From Platerodrilus igneus (Eukaryota; Arthropoda; Insecta; Coleoptera; Lycidae): DNA of 64,000 bases. The stretch spans positions 2,542,001 through 2,606,000 of the forward strand of contig JARFIW010001491.1 in assembly GCA_036346225.1 (NCBI GenBank), read 5' to 3'. Under the pieces are notes generated by a model. That model was not told the origin of the DNA, did not search any database, and saw nothing but the letters and a program-made list of their open reading frames with translations. A program made the translations under genes and the position numbers. How positions within the stretch are numbered: the first letter of the stretch is position 1; each line of letters opens with the position of its first letter. Below are positions 12,335-22,640 of this stretch, in pieces.

Positions 12335-12640
12335 TGTATCGTCTTCCAAACTGTTCTATTACAATCCTAAAGATGTACAATCTCTATAAAGATCCTTTAA
12401 CAAATTCGTACGAAGACTTACCCTCCACTCTTGATTAATAATACATGTTTAGAGTTTAGGGCATGTCATGCTAAATACTAATAAAGTCGGAGACGGAAAC
12501 AATATCAAAATAATTGATAAGCTTCCAAACTGCCTTCTTTACGTACGAAGTAGAATCTCTCTAAACACCCTTTAACAAGTTAAACACGAATGTTTGTATC
12601 AGACTTGAACTCTCCACTCATGATTAATAACCCAGACCAA
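12335..12640 (+). repeat. Two-copy imperfect direct repeat, period about 180 bp
   Basis: The blocks CTTCCAAACTG, ACAATCTCTATAAA/AGAATCTCTCTAAA, CCTTTAACAA and CTCCACTC(T/A)TGATTAATAA occur in the same order in 12342-12450 and 12522-12632. It has no coding content. Confidence 0.75.
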
Positions 12641-12838
12641 CATGATATTTGTTCCCTGAGGTTTGATGGGTGTCTTTTATGTACTTTTAGTCGCTGAAAC
12701 CGAATCTGTACTCGGAAATTTCGTATAACCTTCAGGTATTAAAATATTTGTTAAAGATGGTTTAATTGTATAACATATCGTAAGGAACATAATTCGACGG
12801 ATGACTTATCATTGGAATGTAAACAACGCCATAATGTC

Positions 12839-12920
12839 TGGAAAAAGCTCTAGAAATGGCTAGAAAGGCCGGCTTTAAATATATGAACGCCGCGAACAAG
12901 ATGAGCAGCAGTTGATATCC
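12839..12920 (+). promoter_or_regulatory. Heat-shock-promoter-like block (GAA repeats plus TATA-like box)
   Basis: GAA triplets occur at 12841, 12853 and 12863 within TCTAGAAATGGCTAGAAAGG. They are followed by GGCTTTAAATATA (12871-12883) and, about 30 bp on, a GC-richer stretch with AGCAGCAGTTG. The arrangement of gapped heat-shock elements followed by a TATA box resembles insect hsp promoters, but only one GAA pair has canonical 10-bp spacing and no TTC triplet is intact. It lies just upstream of the noncoding element copy beginning near 13.08 kb and may be that element's promoter. Confidence 0.3.
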
Positions 12921-13346
12921 TAAATTCTGTTACAATATTCCATGCGGATAAGAAAAAACTAACGTACGTAACGAAAACTGTCCACGTCGAGTACCGCAAC
13001 ATAAAAGGAATTGAAAGAATGCAGTTCTAGCTATAAACTCGTAGTGTGAAGTGGGCCATATAAAAGAAAAAAAAACACAAGAGAGACAATTTATTTAAAA
13101 AACCTTTAATAAAAAACAAGTTATAAAAAGGAAAACAGACCGGAAGAGAACAACATTTATCCAATATATCCCAGAGGATTTACACTGTACAAAATTCTTC
13201 GCAAAAATAATACACTCCTTAGTCACCACAAACTAATTTTTAACCTTAATTCTAGTATTCACATAAAACAGAAATTAACAAAAAAATATTTTATGGATTG
13301 TTCTGTCACTTGTTTAATACAATTATATTCACATAGAACAGAAATT

Positions 13347-13367
13347 TATATATATATATATATATAT
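13347..13367. repeat. (TA)n tract at element landmark
   Basis: An alternating TA run immediately precedes TTATGCTGTGATAAGGGG, the block that also follows the tracts at 15265 and 20828 in altered form. Confidence 0.9.
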
Positions 13368-15263
13368 TATGCTGTGATAAGGGGTTGTTCAAGGGTGCAC
13401 TTTATAGTAAAGGTCATTTAGGAATGAGTAATTAGAATAGGCAGCAGAAAACGTCACTTATTTAGGAAATAATTAAGAAATAGACATAGTTTGTAGATAG
13501 TAAGCAGTCAGCACCCTGTATATAAAGTAGAAATAGTTTTTTAAGCGACGCAGGTAAACATAGGAAGACGCATAGTTGGCGTAGGAATGAGAAATACATT
13601 CATTAAGTAGATAGTAAATATTAAATACCCTGTAGATAAAGTTTAGTTAATTTTAGGTAAAACAAATAATAATATTTTTCAGTGGAAGCACGCGTATATT
13701 TATAAATAAATGATAAAGTGTAATTAGACACGCATTAAAAAAAAAGAGTTCCAGACAATTAAATTAATACGGATATAGAAATAGAGCTTCAGGTAGCTAA
13801 TATAAATGCGTACAAATATCTAACAATTTTTTTGATAAGAAAAATGATTAAAAATTGCGTGAATCGCATGTAAACATGAAAATTTAAAGTCGAGTTGCAT
13901 CAGTTGTTTATGGAAAAGCAAGTAATCTATCAAAATACAGCATGTTGATAACGAAAGACAGCTGCGGGCAGGTTGTGATTATGGGGAATCGTGGAGCATT
14001 ACATCAGAAACTGCTCTAAATGAAATTATTTGATTGGTCAGAAACAAGCGACGAGTTCTAGACCATACCCACGGATGGAGTGGGAATTCGAGAATATCTT
14101 AGCAAGCACCTTGATAAGAAAGACAGTTTTGAACTCAACAAAGGCCGAAGTGCGTTGCCATTAAACAAAGTAATACGTAATAATTATAAAAGTGAAATAA
14201 AATGAGTGCGAATATGAAGATTATAATTGCCGTTTAAACGTAAGTACGCTTTTAATGAATTTATTTTAAACTAAAACAAAAAAAAACAATAGGGCTTCGA
14301 GGTCTGAGGGAAATAGACTATGATTCTGATGTTCAGGGAAAAATACAGTAATACAATTTAGATGTCCAGGGGAAAAGAAGAATAATACAATTTTGAAGTA
14401 CGGGGTGAAACAAACTACAATTTTAAGTCTGGGGCAAGAATGATAAAAGTCTAAGTTTGAAGAATTGAGATAAATTGGGGTGTATAATTTAATAATGGTG
14501 GTCCATAGTGTAATGGCAATAATTTAAATGGAATCCAGAATTGGGGAAGATCATTTTTTTTGGAAGCGTCGATGTGAAAATAAACCAGGTCAGATTTTAG
14601 TTATAAGACATTTTGTTTTTCTATATAAATTTTATTTTAATATTGAATTTGCTAAATATGATATGCTTGTGAAAAAGTCAACAAAAGAGGTTGCATACGT
14701 ATAGAATGAGTAATATGATAACAGGTTTAGAATATTCTACACTTTGTTGGTAAAGATAATAAGTTTTTTTTGGTGACTTTGGGTTTTTGAGTAAATGATT
14801 GTTAATAAATGAGATTTATAAAATTAACTGATTGAAAAGTGTATTTCGAATAATTTCAAAAGCTGTACATAACATATTGGTTTCATTATATAAAATCGAA
14901 ATTTACTGAATTTTATAATTCCAAATAAATGCTAGCCGAGGTCATAAGATTTAAATAGTACAAAGGCGGAGCCACAAGTTGAATAGGAAATTGATAACCC
15001 GCAAGGCGGTAACGTATCGAATTTTGCCATTGGTAGACAAAGTTGTTTTAAGATAAGGTCCAGTTAAGTTGATAGCAATATTAAGAAGACAGCCGGAGGA
15101 GGAGATAATTACAATTAATAGTGAATATTAAAATGGTGGTCCAATAATTTAGAGTACGTAGAAAATTAATAAGACGCACAACGTAGGGGATCAAGAATTC
15201 CAGTTGATAGCAATAAATCAATAATAGCTCAAAGTAGGGGCATGATAATTCCGCTAATAACAG

Positions 15264-15264
<1 letters not shown>

Positions 15265-15307
<43 letters not shown>
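15265..15307. repeat. (TA)n tract at element landmark
   Basis: About 43 bp of TA dinucleotides followed by TTATACTGTCAAGAAGGGGG, related to the blocks after the tracts at 13347 and 20828. Confidence 0.9.
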
Positions 15308-15311
<4 letters not shown>

Positions 15312-16727
15312 CTGTCAAGAAGGGGGTGGGCTTATAAAATGTTTAAATAGGGCTTCGAAACGACTTTGCTAGAATGGGGGTATATTTGGTTTTGTTTGAG
15401 TATTTCTTTCAGGTATTTTTGGTTTATAAATTAACAACAACTATTCCACGTTTATAAATTTATAAAGCTTTTGAAACTGCATTGCATTCAACAACATATA
15501 CCGGCCATAGACCAGGCTAAGCTAGTTATAAGTTTGCATTGTATACGTATTTTAATTGTTATGGTTGCACGTATATGAAATTTAATTTGGAGTTAGCGTT
15601 TTCAGAACCATTTGAATGTAAAAACAAATATCAAAATTGCTTGGTATACTGCACGCTTTTAAAATTTTAAGGAGTTAAGTGATACTCCCGTAAAATTTGT
15701 AAATCAATTTCAGTTTGAATATGTTTTAACAATTAAAGATTTGTTATGTAATGACAGGACGTTTACCGAATAAGACATAAATGTCTGTTGCGTACAATTT
15801 AAAAGCTGAACCATCAAAGTTTGTTAGCTATTTTCAATATTGTAAAGAGTTCAATATACATAAATCACTGGATTACAAACCATCTAGAAAATGAATGAAT
15901 CTAGAGAAAACAATTGTATTATTAATCAATTATTAATAATTATAAATTACATAGTGTGCGTAGAGATAGTTGCTATGGCAACGAAAAAACAAAAGAAGAC
16001 GGATTTTATTTTATAAGGGACTTCAAATTTATATTACGAAAAAATAGACGTGTTTTTGTACTGTTATGAGTTTTATTACATTTAAAACAGTTACGAGAAA
16101 GTTTTGAAAGTCAAGTTGTACCTGGAGATAGCAAATAGTAGCAGTTTTACGGCGAATAAAAGTTAATTAAAAGAGGGAGTGCTGGTCTGTACCGTTATTG
16201 TTTGAAGACGAAAGCATAGTGGAATTGGAGTTATCTGAGTATTTGTATAACATAAAATTTGTAGAAATATTAGTAGTTTTATAGTCTGGAGATTACCAGT
16301 TGCTCGAGTTACTTATTTATTTACAGGAGGTGCCTGCAGCTGGTCACTTGGCTTCAGGACGGCTGGAAGGCGGCGCTTGTATCTGGATTCCAGGTATTAG
16401 TATTTAATATCTACGCAGTGCTTTAATCAAATTTATAAAAGTGGAACTAGTGTTTGGGTATACTTTTGGCATTTAAAATTATTTTGAAAAATCCTTGGAT
16501 ATTTGTTTGGGTGTCTAGTTGAGAGGTGTTTGCTTAGGACGGACCCACCCTAGGTAGATTCCGCCACGTGTTTGACGGCCCTGTAGAATATTTAAGTGCA
16601 GCAGCCGTGTAAAATATTTAAAGGTAAATTGTGTGGCATAACTCAACAAGGCTCTAAAATAAGACAAGGAGTGACAGATAGATATATTACGCCTATCACT
16701 AATAAGGTAGGATCACAGTATATATAT

Positions 16728-16732
<5 letters not shown>

Positions 16733-16766
<34 letters not shown>
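16733..16766. repeat. (TA)n tract
   Basis: An alternating TA run directly abuts the first unit of the 54-bp tandem repeat that follows. Confidence 0.95.
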
Positions 16767-16767
<1 letters not shown>

Positions 16768-16889
16768 CCGTGGAACTTACAAAAAAACATTCGAGCCCCA
16801 ACGTTGGGCCGTCATAAATTGCCGTGGATCTTACAAAAACATATACGAGCCCCTCTGATTGGGCGTCATAAATTGCCGTGGAACTTCGA
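16767..16889 (-). repeat. 54-bp tandem repeat with GGCCCAACG(T)TGGG palindrome, about 2.3 units
   Basis: GCCGTGGA(A/T)CTTAC starts units at 16767, 16821 and 16875, an exact 54-bp period. Each full unit carries a GAGCCC...GGGC(C)GTCATAAATT block. Read on the minus strand, this becomes AATTTATGACGGCCCAACG, the same core as in the plus-strand tandem repeat at 22459-22620. The two arrays are therefore relatives in opposite orientation. Confidence 0.85.
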
Positions 16890-18480
16890 CATTTTACCTC
16901 GCCAGTTTTCAAAACATTATTATTTTCAAAAATGTAAAACTTTCACCAAAATTTCTTACCCGTATTCTGCTTCATCAAATTGATTTCTTCAGCCTTTTCC
17001 CTGGCTAGCTCAGCTGTGCCTCTTCTCGGATACCTAAATTTTCTATCATTCTCTTTACCATTCACACCCCATTCAATAAAATCACAAAATAATACAACAA
17101 TCATACAATATTTATTTACCACTATTTACAAACAATAATTCATAGTTATTTACAGTTCGGTGCTCTAGCGACACCTCAATAAATACTGTCTTTGTAAAGT
17201 CCTTGTTTTTAAAATTGTAATTTCAAACACATTTAATGCAACGGGAGTAAATGGGCCCCAAATAATACCTTATCTTTATTTATTACTGCACACTGGAATA
17301 TGGTGAGCTCATGATAACCCAGTTTATTAATGTATGCTTTCCACTTTGCATACTATTACTACCAACTTAAAAAACCCATGTACTCTTAACAATTAAATTT
17401 AAATTCATCAAGAAATTTAATAAGCTTTACGTACACCTTTTGTTTTATATTCAAAATACCCTAATAATAGTCAGTTATACGTATCTCTTTCAATACGTTA
17501 AATTACCAAAATAACCATCAAAGTTCACTCACACATCACAAATAATTTCAAAAGTTTATCAAAAAAAAAACCAGCAAATTCAAATGCGTTAACTGGAAAA
17601 GCTTCAAAATTCCATCTCCGTTGAAGATGCCTTGTATTCCTGAAACCTTGACTCCGTGATTATGCGCGCTGCTCCATCAGATATTTATAGGTAAAAACCC
17701 AATCTAAGCTGAGCTTCGTGCTACCCATTCAATATCAATTCCAACATCCAAATCCATTTATATTACACTTATTTACTACTGCATTATTAATTTACGAGCT
17801 TGTTGAAATTCTCGTAAACCTCAGTTAAATTTTAAATTACTCGCCACTACTCGCGTTAGTAACTTTAAAGGCCACAAATAATCTAATACTATTTTACTGA
17901 ATTCTACAAATTTTTAATACTCACAAGCCTCGTCAGTTGATTATTATACGTCGTTAAGCAATGCGAAATTAAAGAGAGCCCTATTAATTTTCTTCCCGTA
18001 TTTATACAATAACAACAGGCCCCTCTTGGCCACACTTTACTTGAAATTCTTAATCGCAAATAATATTTCCGCAAATTTTGTATAACCGTTTTAAAACTTC
18101 CCGAAATATTCCCTCGTCAACACGCTATATCATACAAACTATCCCATCCACCTGTCCGAAAACCCGCATTCACATCGCGTGTTCGTCTGTTGTAAAACTA
18201 ACTATTTCGACCAATGACACAGTCCTGCGTCGTTACAAAACTCCGCCCGTAATATTGTTATCTTCGTCTTATGCATATCTGATGTCGCATTCCCACCTTA
18301 CTTGAGTGGTAGAAAATCGATATTGCTGACCGCGTCCACGTGGACCGAATCCGTGCGTACTCAATCGAATGCTTTTGTGCCCTTCTCATTCTGTAGCATA
18401 TTATTGATTGTGCATCCGTTTTGCTCTTTAAGAAACTTTTGTTAGCGTCTATGCGAAACCACCGACGGTTGAACAATATT
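16890..18480 (-). mobile_element. Probable inverted copy (copy II) of the (TA)n-anchored element
   Basis: On the minus strand the anchor appears as TTAATAGGGCTCTC (about 17978-17990), matching AATAGGGCTTC at 14290 and 15345. The block 17100-17160 contains TTATTTACCACTATTTACAA, resembling the head of copy III (20480-20510). Reading frames are short and without motifs. The homology is patchy, so boundaries and membership are tentative. Confidence 0.35.
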
Positions 18481-18919
18481 TCCTTGAAGCTCGCCTTGTT
18501 ATGCTTATAAATAAGAAGAAGATGACCTTTCCAACATGCAGGTGTGCCTAATTAATGATCGTTTACAATAACAATTCTCGGAGCTTCTTTTCACGGTATT
18601 CTATACAACCAACGTCTGTTTGTTTGTTAAGAAAGCTTTTGCCTTTGGATTATTGATTTTACCTGCCCTGATGCGTTTTCTGACGTTATTACCCTTTGAA
18701 CTAAAATAAATTAAATTAAATAATAATCTCTATTGGCTTATAAAACTGATTTTCTTTAAGAACTTATTACTTTTTAATCCCTAATTATAACAATACGTCC
18801 TTCTTAATTTAAATTAAATAAATGAAATAAATTTTGTACGTAAATATTATGTTCCTCTCTCTACACAGGGTGTTTGAAATTGCATAGTTTATCGCTAAAT
18901 TTAACAATTTAAATCCACT

Positions 18920-18921
<2 letters not shown>
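18481..18921. other. AT-rich spacer, nothing recognised
   Basis: No coding motifs and no structure beyond short A/T runs. Confidence 0.4.

Positions 18922-18961
<40 letters not shown>
18922..18961. repeat. (TA)n tract
   Basis: About 40 bp of alternating TA, lying about 280 bp upstream of the USP-like remnant. Confidence 0.95.
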
Positions 18962-18964
<3 letters not shown>

Positions 18965-19242
18965 TCCACAAGCACACATTAAAAGCAACTTTTGTTAAGT
19001 AGAAAAACCAAGAAAATTATGTAATAGCAGATAATAGCAATAAAAAGAAATCCATCTAAAAGACGAAATGCATTTCTTAGCAGCGGTAAAGAGTTATGTA
19101 ATAACGTCACATAGTAAACCCACATGATAAAGATCCATTGATATTAGATTCTCTAAACTGAACTTTAAATGGCGACCATTATCATGTAATTTAGCACAAA
19201 CATTATAAGAATTACAAAGTGACAAACCAGAAGTATATAACC

Positions 19243-19509
19243 CTAATATACTATTTTCAAGTTCTACAAAAAAAAATGCCAGAATTTGCAAAAAGCCAAC
19301 AATATGACCCACATGAATTTTTAAGACATCTATTAGAAGCAGTACGCGAAGAAGACTTGAAAAGAGAACAAGCATCCGAATTATTATCACCCACTGAACA
19401 AGTTTTTCAAGCTTCCTTAGTTATTACATTGCAGTGTTAAGATTGTAAGAATATTTCACGTCGGATTAAATTGTTTTTAGATTTGAGTTTACCAATATCC
19501 CAAAAATGA
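19243..19509 (+). pseudogene. Ubiquitin carboxyl-terminal hydrolase remnant (USP16/45-like)
   Basis: USP16/45-type enzymes are cysteine proteases that remove ubiquitin, for instance from histone H2A. The frame shows PEFAKSQQYDPHEFLRHLLE, which fits the conserved QQDxHEFL block of the USP fold. About 50 residues later comes ITLQC-x-DCKNISRR and FLDLSLPIS, fitting the CxxC zinc-ribbon region and the LSLPI strand of this subfamily. A TAA at 19438-19440 sits inside the CxxC block, where a sense codon is expected, and the frame closes at a TGA (19507-19509). Only about 85 codons survive, with neither the catalytic Cys nor His box. It is either a single exon or a processed fragment. The transposon ORF that follows starts within a few bases. 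Confidence 0.75.
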
Positions 19510-19512
19510 GAT

Positions 19513-20430
19513 ATTCAACAAAGATTGCAATTTATCCATCAAACCTACCGAGGTAGACACATGTGATGACTGTGACATATTTAAGGCTAGAATTAAATCT
19601 CAGGTACCAGATGCCGAAGAGTCTCTGCTTCAAATCAATTACAATAAACATTTGTAAGAGTCAACGGACAGGTACGAACTGAAACGCAACGATATAGCTG
19701 TATCTAAATTGGATGTGACAATTGATTTGTAGAAGTGTTCACCAACACCTCTTCTGACATGTGGACTGTCACTTTATAGACTTTGTAGACCTTGAACTTT
19801 ACAATCCACAATGGTTGTGACAATGTTGTGCACTATATGATTTGGGTGGACGATACGGCAACGAGCTAGCTTCTGCACTATATAAATGAGTGGTTTTGAA
19901 TAATAATGTCAGAATCAGTAAAGTTATCATACAGTCTGATAACTATTAAGGCCAAAATAAAAATTTAAAGATAATAGTTGCTTTATACTGAATATTATGG
20001 AAGTGTCCACCTATCAAAGTAATTAATCTCTTTTGCAAGAGCACGTGTCACGCAGTTATTGAAAACAAACGGAAAAAAATTAACTAGCTGCAGATGATTC
20101 TAACGCCTTGGGATTGGTAGCAGCTAAACCGACAATGCTCCAACAAGTACGTTGTCACCAACATGGAAATTGCAGATTTTTCTAGACTTTAAGTCCTTGG
20201 ATACAAAACGAACTCCGCCCTTTGTTGAAAGAAAATTAAATGCCAACTAGTAACCCTTTTTACGTTCGCATGTAGTTCATGTACAGGTTCAACAAAAATA
20301 TAAAACCAGTTTCGAGCAGAACACTTTGAAGCTGTTGTGCATAAAAGGAATAAGAGAGCCGATCTCATTTTACCGGAGAACTTGCCTGCAGTCCGTGGCT
20401 CACCTAAACGTATGTGACGCCATCGTATTG
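19513..20430 (+). pseudogene. Degraded arthropod transposon ORF (transposase-like, superfamily unknown)
   Basis: In three shifting frames I can read blocks of a protein type common as uncharacterised repeats in insects: CDDCDIFKARIKSQ near the start, HL-ESTDRYELKRNDIAVS, CSPTPLLTCGLS, ELASALYK, IIQSDN followed by GQNKN, STCHAVIENKRKKI and NMEIADFS. The SDN...GQN block has the look of a catalytic Asp motif in an RNase-H-like transposase. At least six stops (for example TAG near 19730 and TGA near 19795) and several frameshifts make it dead. The N-terminal portion is replaced by the USP-like fragment. It seems related in type, but not in sequence, to the ORF at 40150-41930. Confidence 0.6.
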
Positions 20431-20824
20431 TAGCAGGCTACTATTCACGCGTTTCACCAATTTAGAACAAGTAATAACAAAAGTCTTTATTATTCACTAT
20501 TCACAAGTCTAATTAACAGTATATGCCTTATTTATAGACGTTTTCAGTCTAATTAACAATAAAGCACCATCACATCAATGTTATTTACAAGCACTAATAT
20601 CTTCTTAAATCAATCCTTAACCATAAGTCTTCTTAACAACACTAAACACTACTTTAATTTATTTATTACCTTTTTATATATTTATGTACAAGCTGACGGT
20701 ACAATATGCACTTTCACATAACACAAATTTATATTTACTATAGAACTTTGAAAACGTTATAACCAACTAAATATACACGAGATGATTTATATTCGACATT
20801 TTGACTGATGTACACTCATCACCG

Positions 20825-20827
<3 letters not shown>

Positions 20828-20861
<34 letters not shown>
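20828..20861. repeat. (TA)n tract at element landmark
   Basis: An alternating TA run followed by the G-rich block of the noncoding element. Confidence 0.95.
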
Positions 20862-20866
<5 letters not shown>

Positions 20867-21737
20867 TATGATAATAGGGTGGTTTAGGGGTAGGTTAAGT
20901 CATAGGGGTCGTAGAATAAATAAAAACAACTTCCAGTTTAAGAAAGGAACACAATTCCAGAAATTATAAGAGTAAATCGGTCACCCTACATATTGTTAAT
21001 TGAGAGCACACTGTATATAAAATACACGAGATTAAATGCATGAGAACATAAAAATATCTAAGAGTAGTTTACAAGTAAAGATAAGATTTGAGAACGCAAC
21101 AAATTGCATCGAAATTAAATCACTGAGAAACCTAGATGAATTGGCATTGCAAAGATGTTACAATTGCGTTAAAAATATCATCATACACGCATTCTAATAA
21201 TTCATTATTAGAAAATCCGACGTGACAGGAGGAAATCACATTTGTTCAAAAATCCAATATTCTGTAAAAATAAACAAGCACCAGGCTATTCGGTTTAGAA
21301 TAATAATAAATAACAAACATTCGAATACGTGAGTTAATAAAAGGCAAAAGTTGGAAATTACCACGATATGCGGGAGGAGTACGTGACAGGAAAGGCATGC
21401 ATTCAAAGATTTGAAGTAAATAATTGGTAAAAATTGTAAGGTATGCGAGATAAAGCCGAAGTGTCGTCCCAGAACATAAATAAGCCAATGAAAAGCAAGT
21501 GGAAGTATGGCTTATATATACGATAATAACGAAACGACAAGTTAGTCTATATTTAAACTGGGCTACGACTATGTTTGAAAGTGCTAAGAATTTACGTAGC
21601 CAGTGAAGCAAAAATTAAAGTGAAATTAGATTTAAAAAGTGTGAGAATTTATACAATAAAAATAAGCCGATCTATAAATAGACGTAAGTAGAACGACTTA
21701 ATTAAAAATCCATTTCTAATATAAATAAAACAGGGCT

Positions 21738-21950
21738 TTTAATGTCAATCTGGATTTTAATACCTACATTGAAATTGGTTTTTAATACCTACATTTAAAT
21801 TTGATTTTAATACCGACATTTAATTTGGACATTTAATTTGGATTTTAATTCCGACATGGTTTTTAATTCCTACATGTAATTTGGATTTTAATTTCAATCT
21901 GGACTTTAATTTTGGTTTTAATATCGACTTTTAATTTCGACTTTCAATTG
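21738..21950 (+). repeat. Imperfect minisatellite, TTTTAAT-based units of about 25-35 bp
   Basis: Units such as GGTTTTTAATACCTACATT, GATTTTAATACCGACATT and GGATTTTAATTCCGACAT repeat at least seven times with changes in length. The array directly follows the AGGGCTT anchor. Other element copies carry an unrelated array at the corresponding position. Confidence 0.85.
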
Positions 21951-22458
21951 GAGATAGTTTAAAAATGAAAGTATTCTAATTTGGACATATTCTGCCTTGG
22001 TACGAAATAATGGGGCAGGCACAGTAATAAGGAAAGCGGAAACAGAAGGGGGATGCAGATCACAGACTAGGAAGGAACTACAGATCCCATTCCAGGTTAG
22101 CAATCTTAATATACTTTATAATTGAAAACTGTTTTTAATTTAATATTTATCATTTTGTATTTGTAAGAGTCAAGAAAATATAAAAGGGTTACTTAACAAT
22201 TTATGACAAAGGGAATAGGTATCTTGTAGCGTTCTAAGGTCCCTAAATAAGTAAAAGATATTTTTGCTGGCTTTCAGAAAACCATAAATCTGCTATACGT
22301 AGATATTCTGTAAAAAGGGGAAAAAATTTGAGAGTTGTAAATATTATCAATCATTATATTGTGTATTATAGAATTGCTTTATTTGATTCAATAAGCTAGT
22401 CAGGGTAAAAACCCTAATTTAACATTACACATCGTAGGGGCTTGATTGTTCAGGGGGA

Positions 22459-22630
22459 TATCACAGCAACTTTTATGGTATGCCCAATCGTGGGGCAAAT
22501 TTCATAGCAAAATTTATGACGGCCCAATGCTGGGACTAATATCACAACACTTTTATGACGGCCCAACGCTGGGACAATATCACAGCAAATTTTATTACCC
22601 CCAAATCGTGGGGCAGAAATTTCACAATAT
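22459..22630 (+). repeat. Tandem repeat of about 39 bp, four units
   Basis: Units begin ATATCACAGC or a close variant near 22459, 22499, 22539 and 22577. Each contains TTTATG or TTTATTA followed by GCCCAA(T/C)G(C/T)(T/G)GGG. It shares its core with the minus-strand 54-bp array at 16767-16889. A short TA run follows. The units are adjacent rather than separated by unique spacers, so this is not a CRISPR array. Confidence 0.85.
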
Positions 22631-22640
22631 ATATATTTAA

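Larger units (their letters stand above)
13080..16732 (+). mobile_element. Noncoding (TA)n-anchored element(s), copy I
   Basis: The layout is an AT-rich head (13085-13345), a (TA)n tract, a G-rich block (GCTGTGATAAGGGGTTG), a long noncoding body, and the anchor AATAGGGCTTCGAGG followed by an imperfect tandem repeat (14290-14470). A second (TA)n plus a related G-rich block begins at 15265 and is followed almost at once by the anchor AATAGGGCTTCG. This suggests a second, internally deleted copy. The segment 14735-14850 aligns with 23815-23940 (shared GGTGACTTT, then ATTGATTGAA-type blocks). No ORF of note is present. The class is unknown: a non-autonomous LTR-type or a Helitron-like element with microsatellite core are both possible. 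Confidence 0.5.
20440..22640 (+). mobile_element. Noncoding (TA)n-anchored element, copy III
   Basis: An AT-rich head with TCTTTATTATTCACTATTCACAAG (about 20483-20506) is followed by a (TA)n tract (20828-20861) and the G-rich block TTGCTATGATAATAGGGTGG. A noncoding body follows, then the anchor ACAGGGCTTTTAATG (21730), a tandem array of about 30-bp units (21738-21950), and finally the 39-bp tandem repeat at 22459-22620. The order of landmarks matches copy I, although most sequence between landmarks has diverged. The 121-codon minus-strand frame at 21246-21611 has no motif. Confidence 0.5.

Noticed and set aside
16596..16983. Short ORFs running through the (TA)n tract and the 54-bp repeats
   Set aside because: Open frames here result from repeat periodicity (54 is divisible by 3) and poly(Tyr-Ile) from TA runs.
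21246..21611. 121-codon minus-strand ORF rich in aromatic and hydrophobic residues
   Set aside because: It lies inside noncoding element copy III. The composition follows the AT-rich sequence, and no motif or homologous frame was seen in the other copies.
22459..22620. Regular repeats that could suggest a CRISPR array
   Set aside because: Units are directly adjacent with no unique spacers, diverge from each other, and the context is a eukaryotic transposon.
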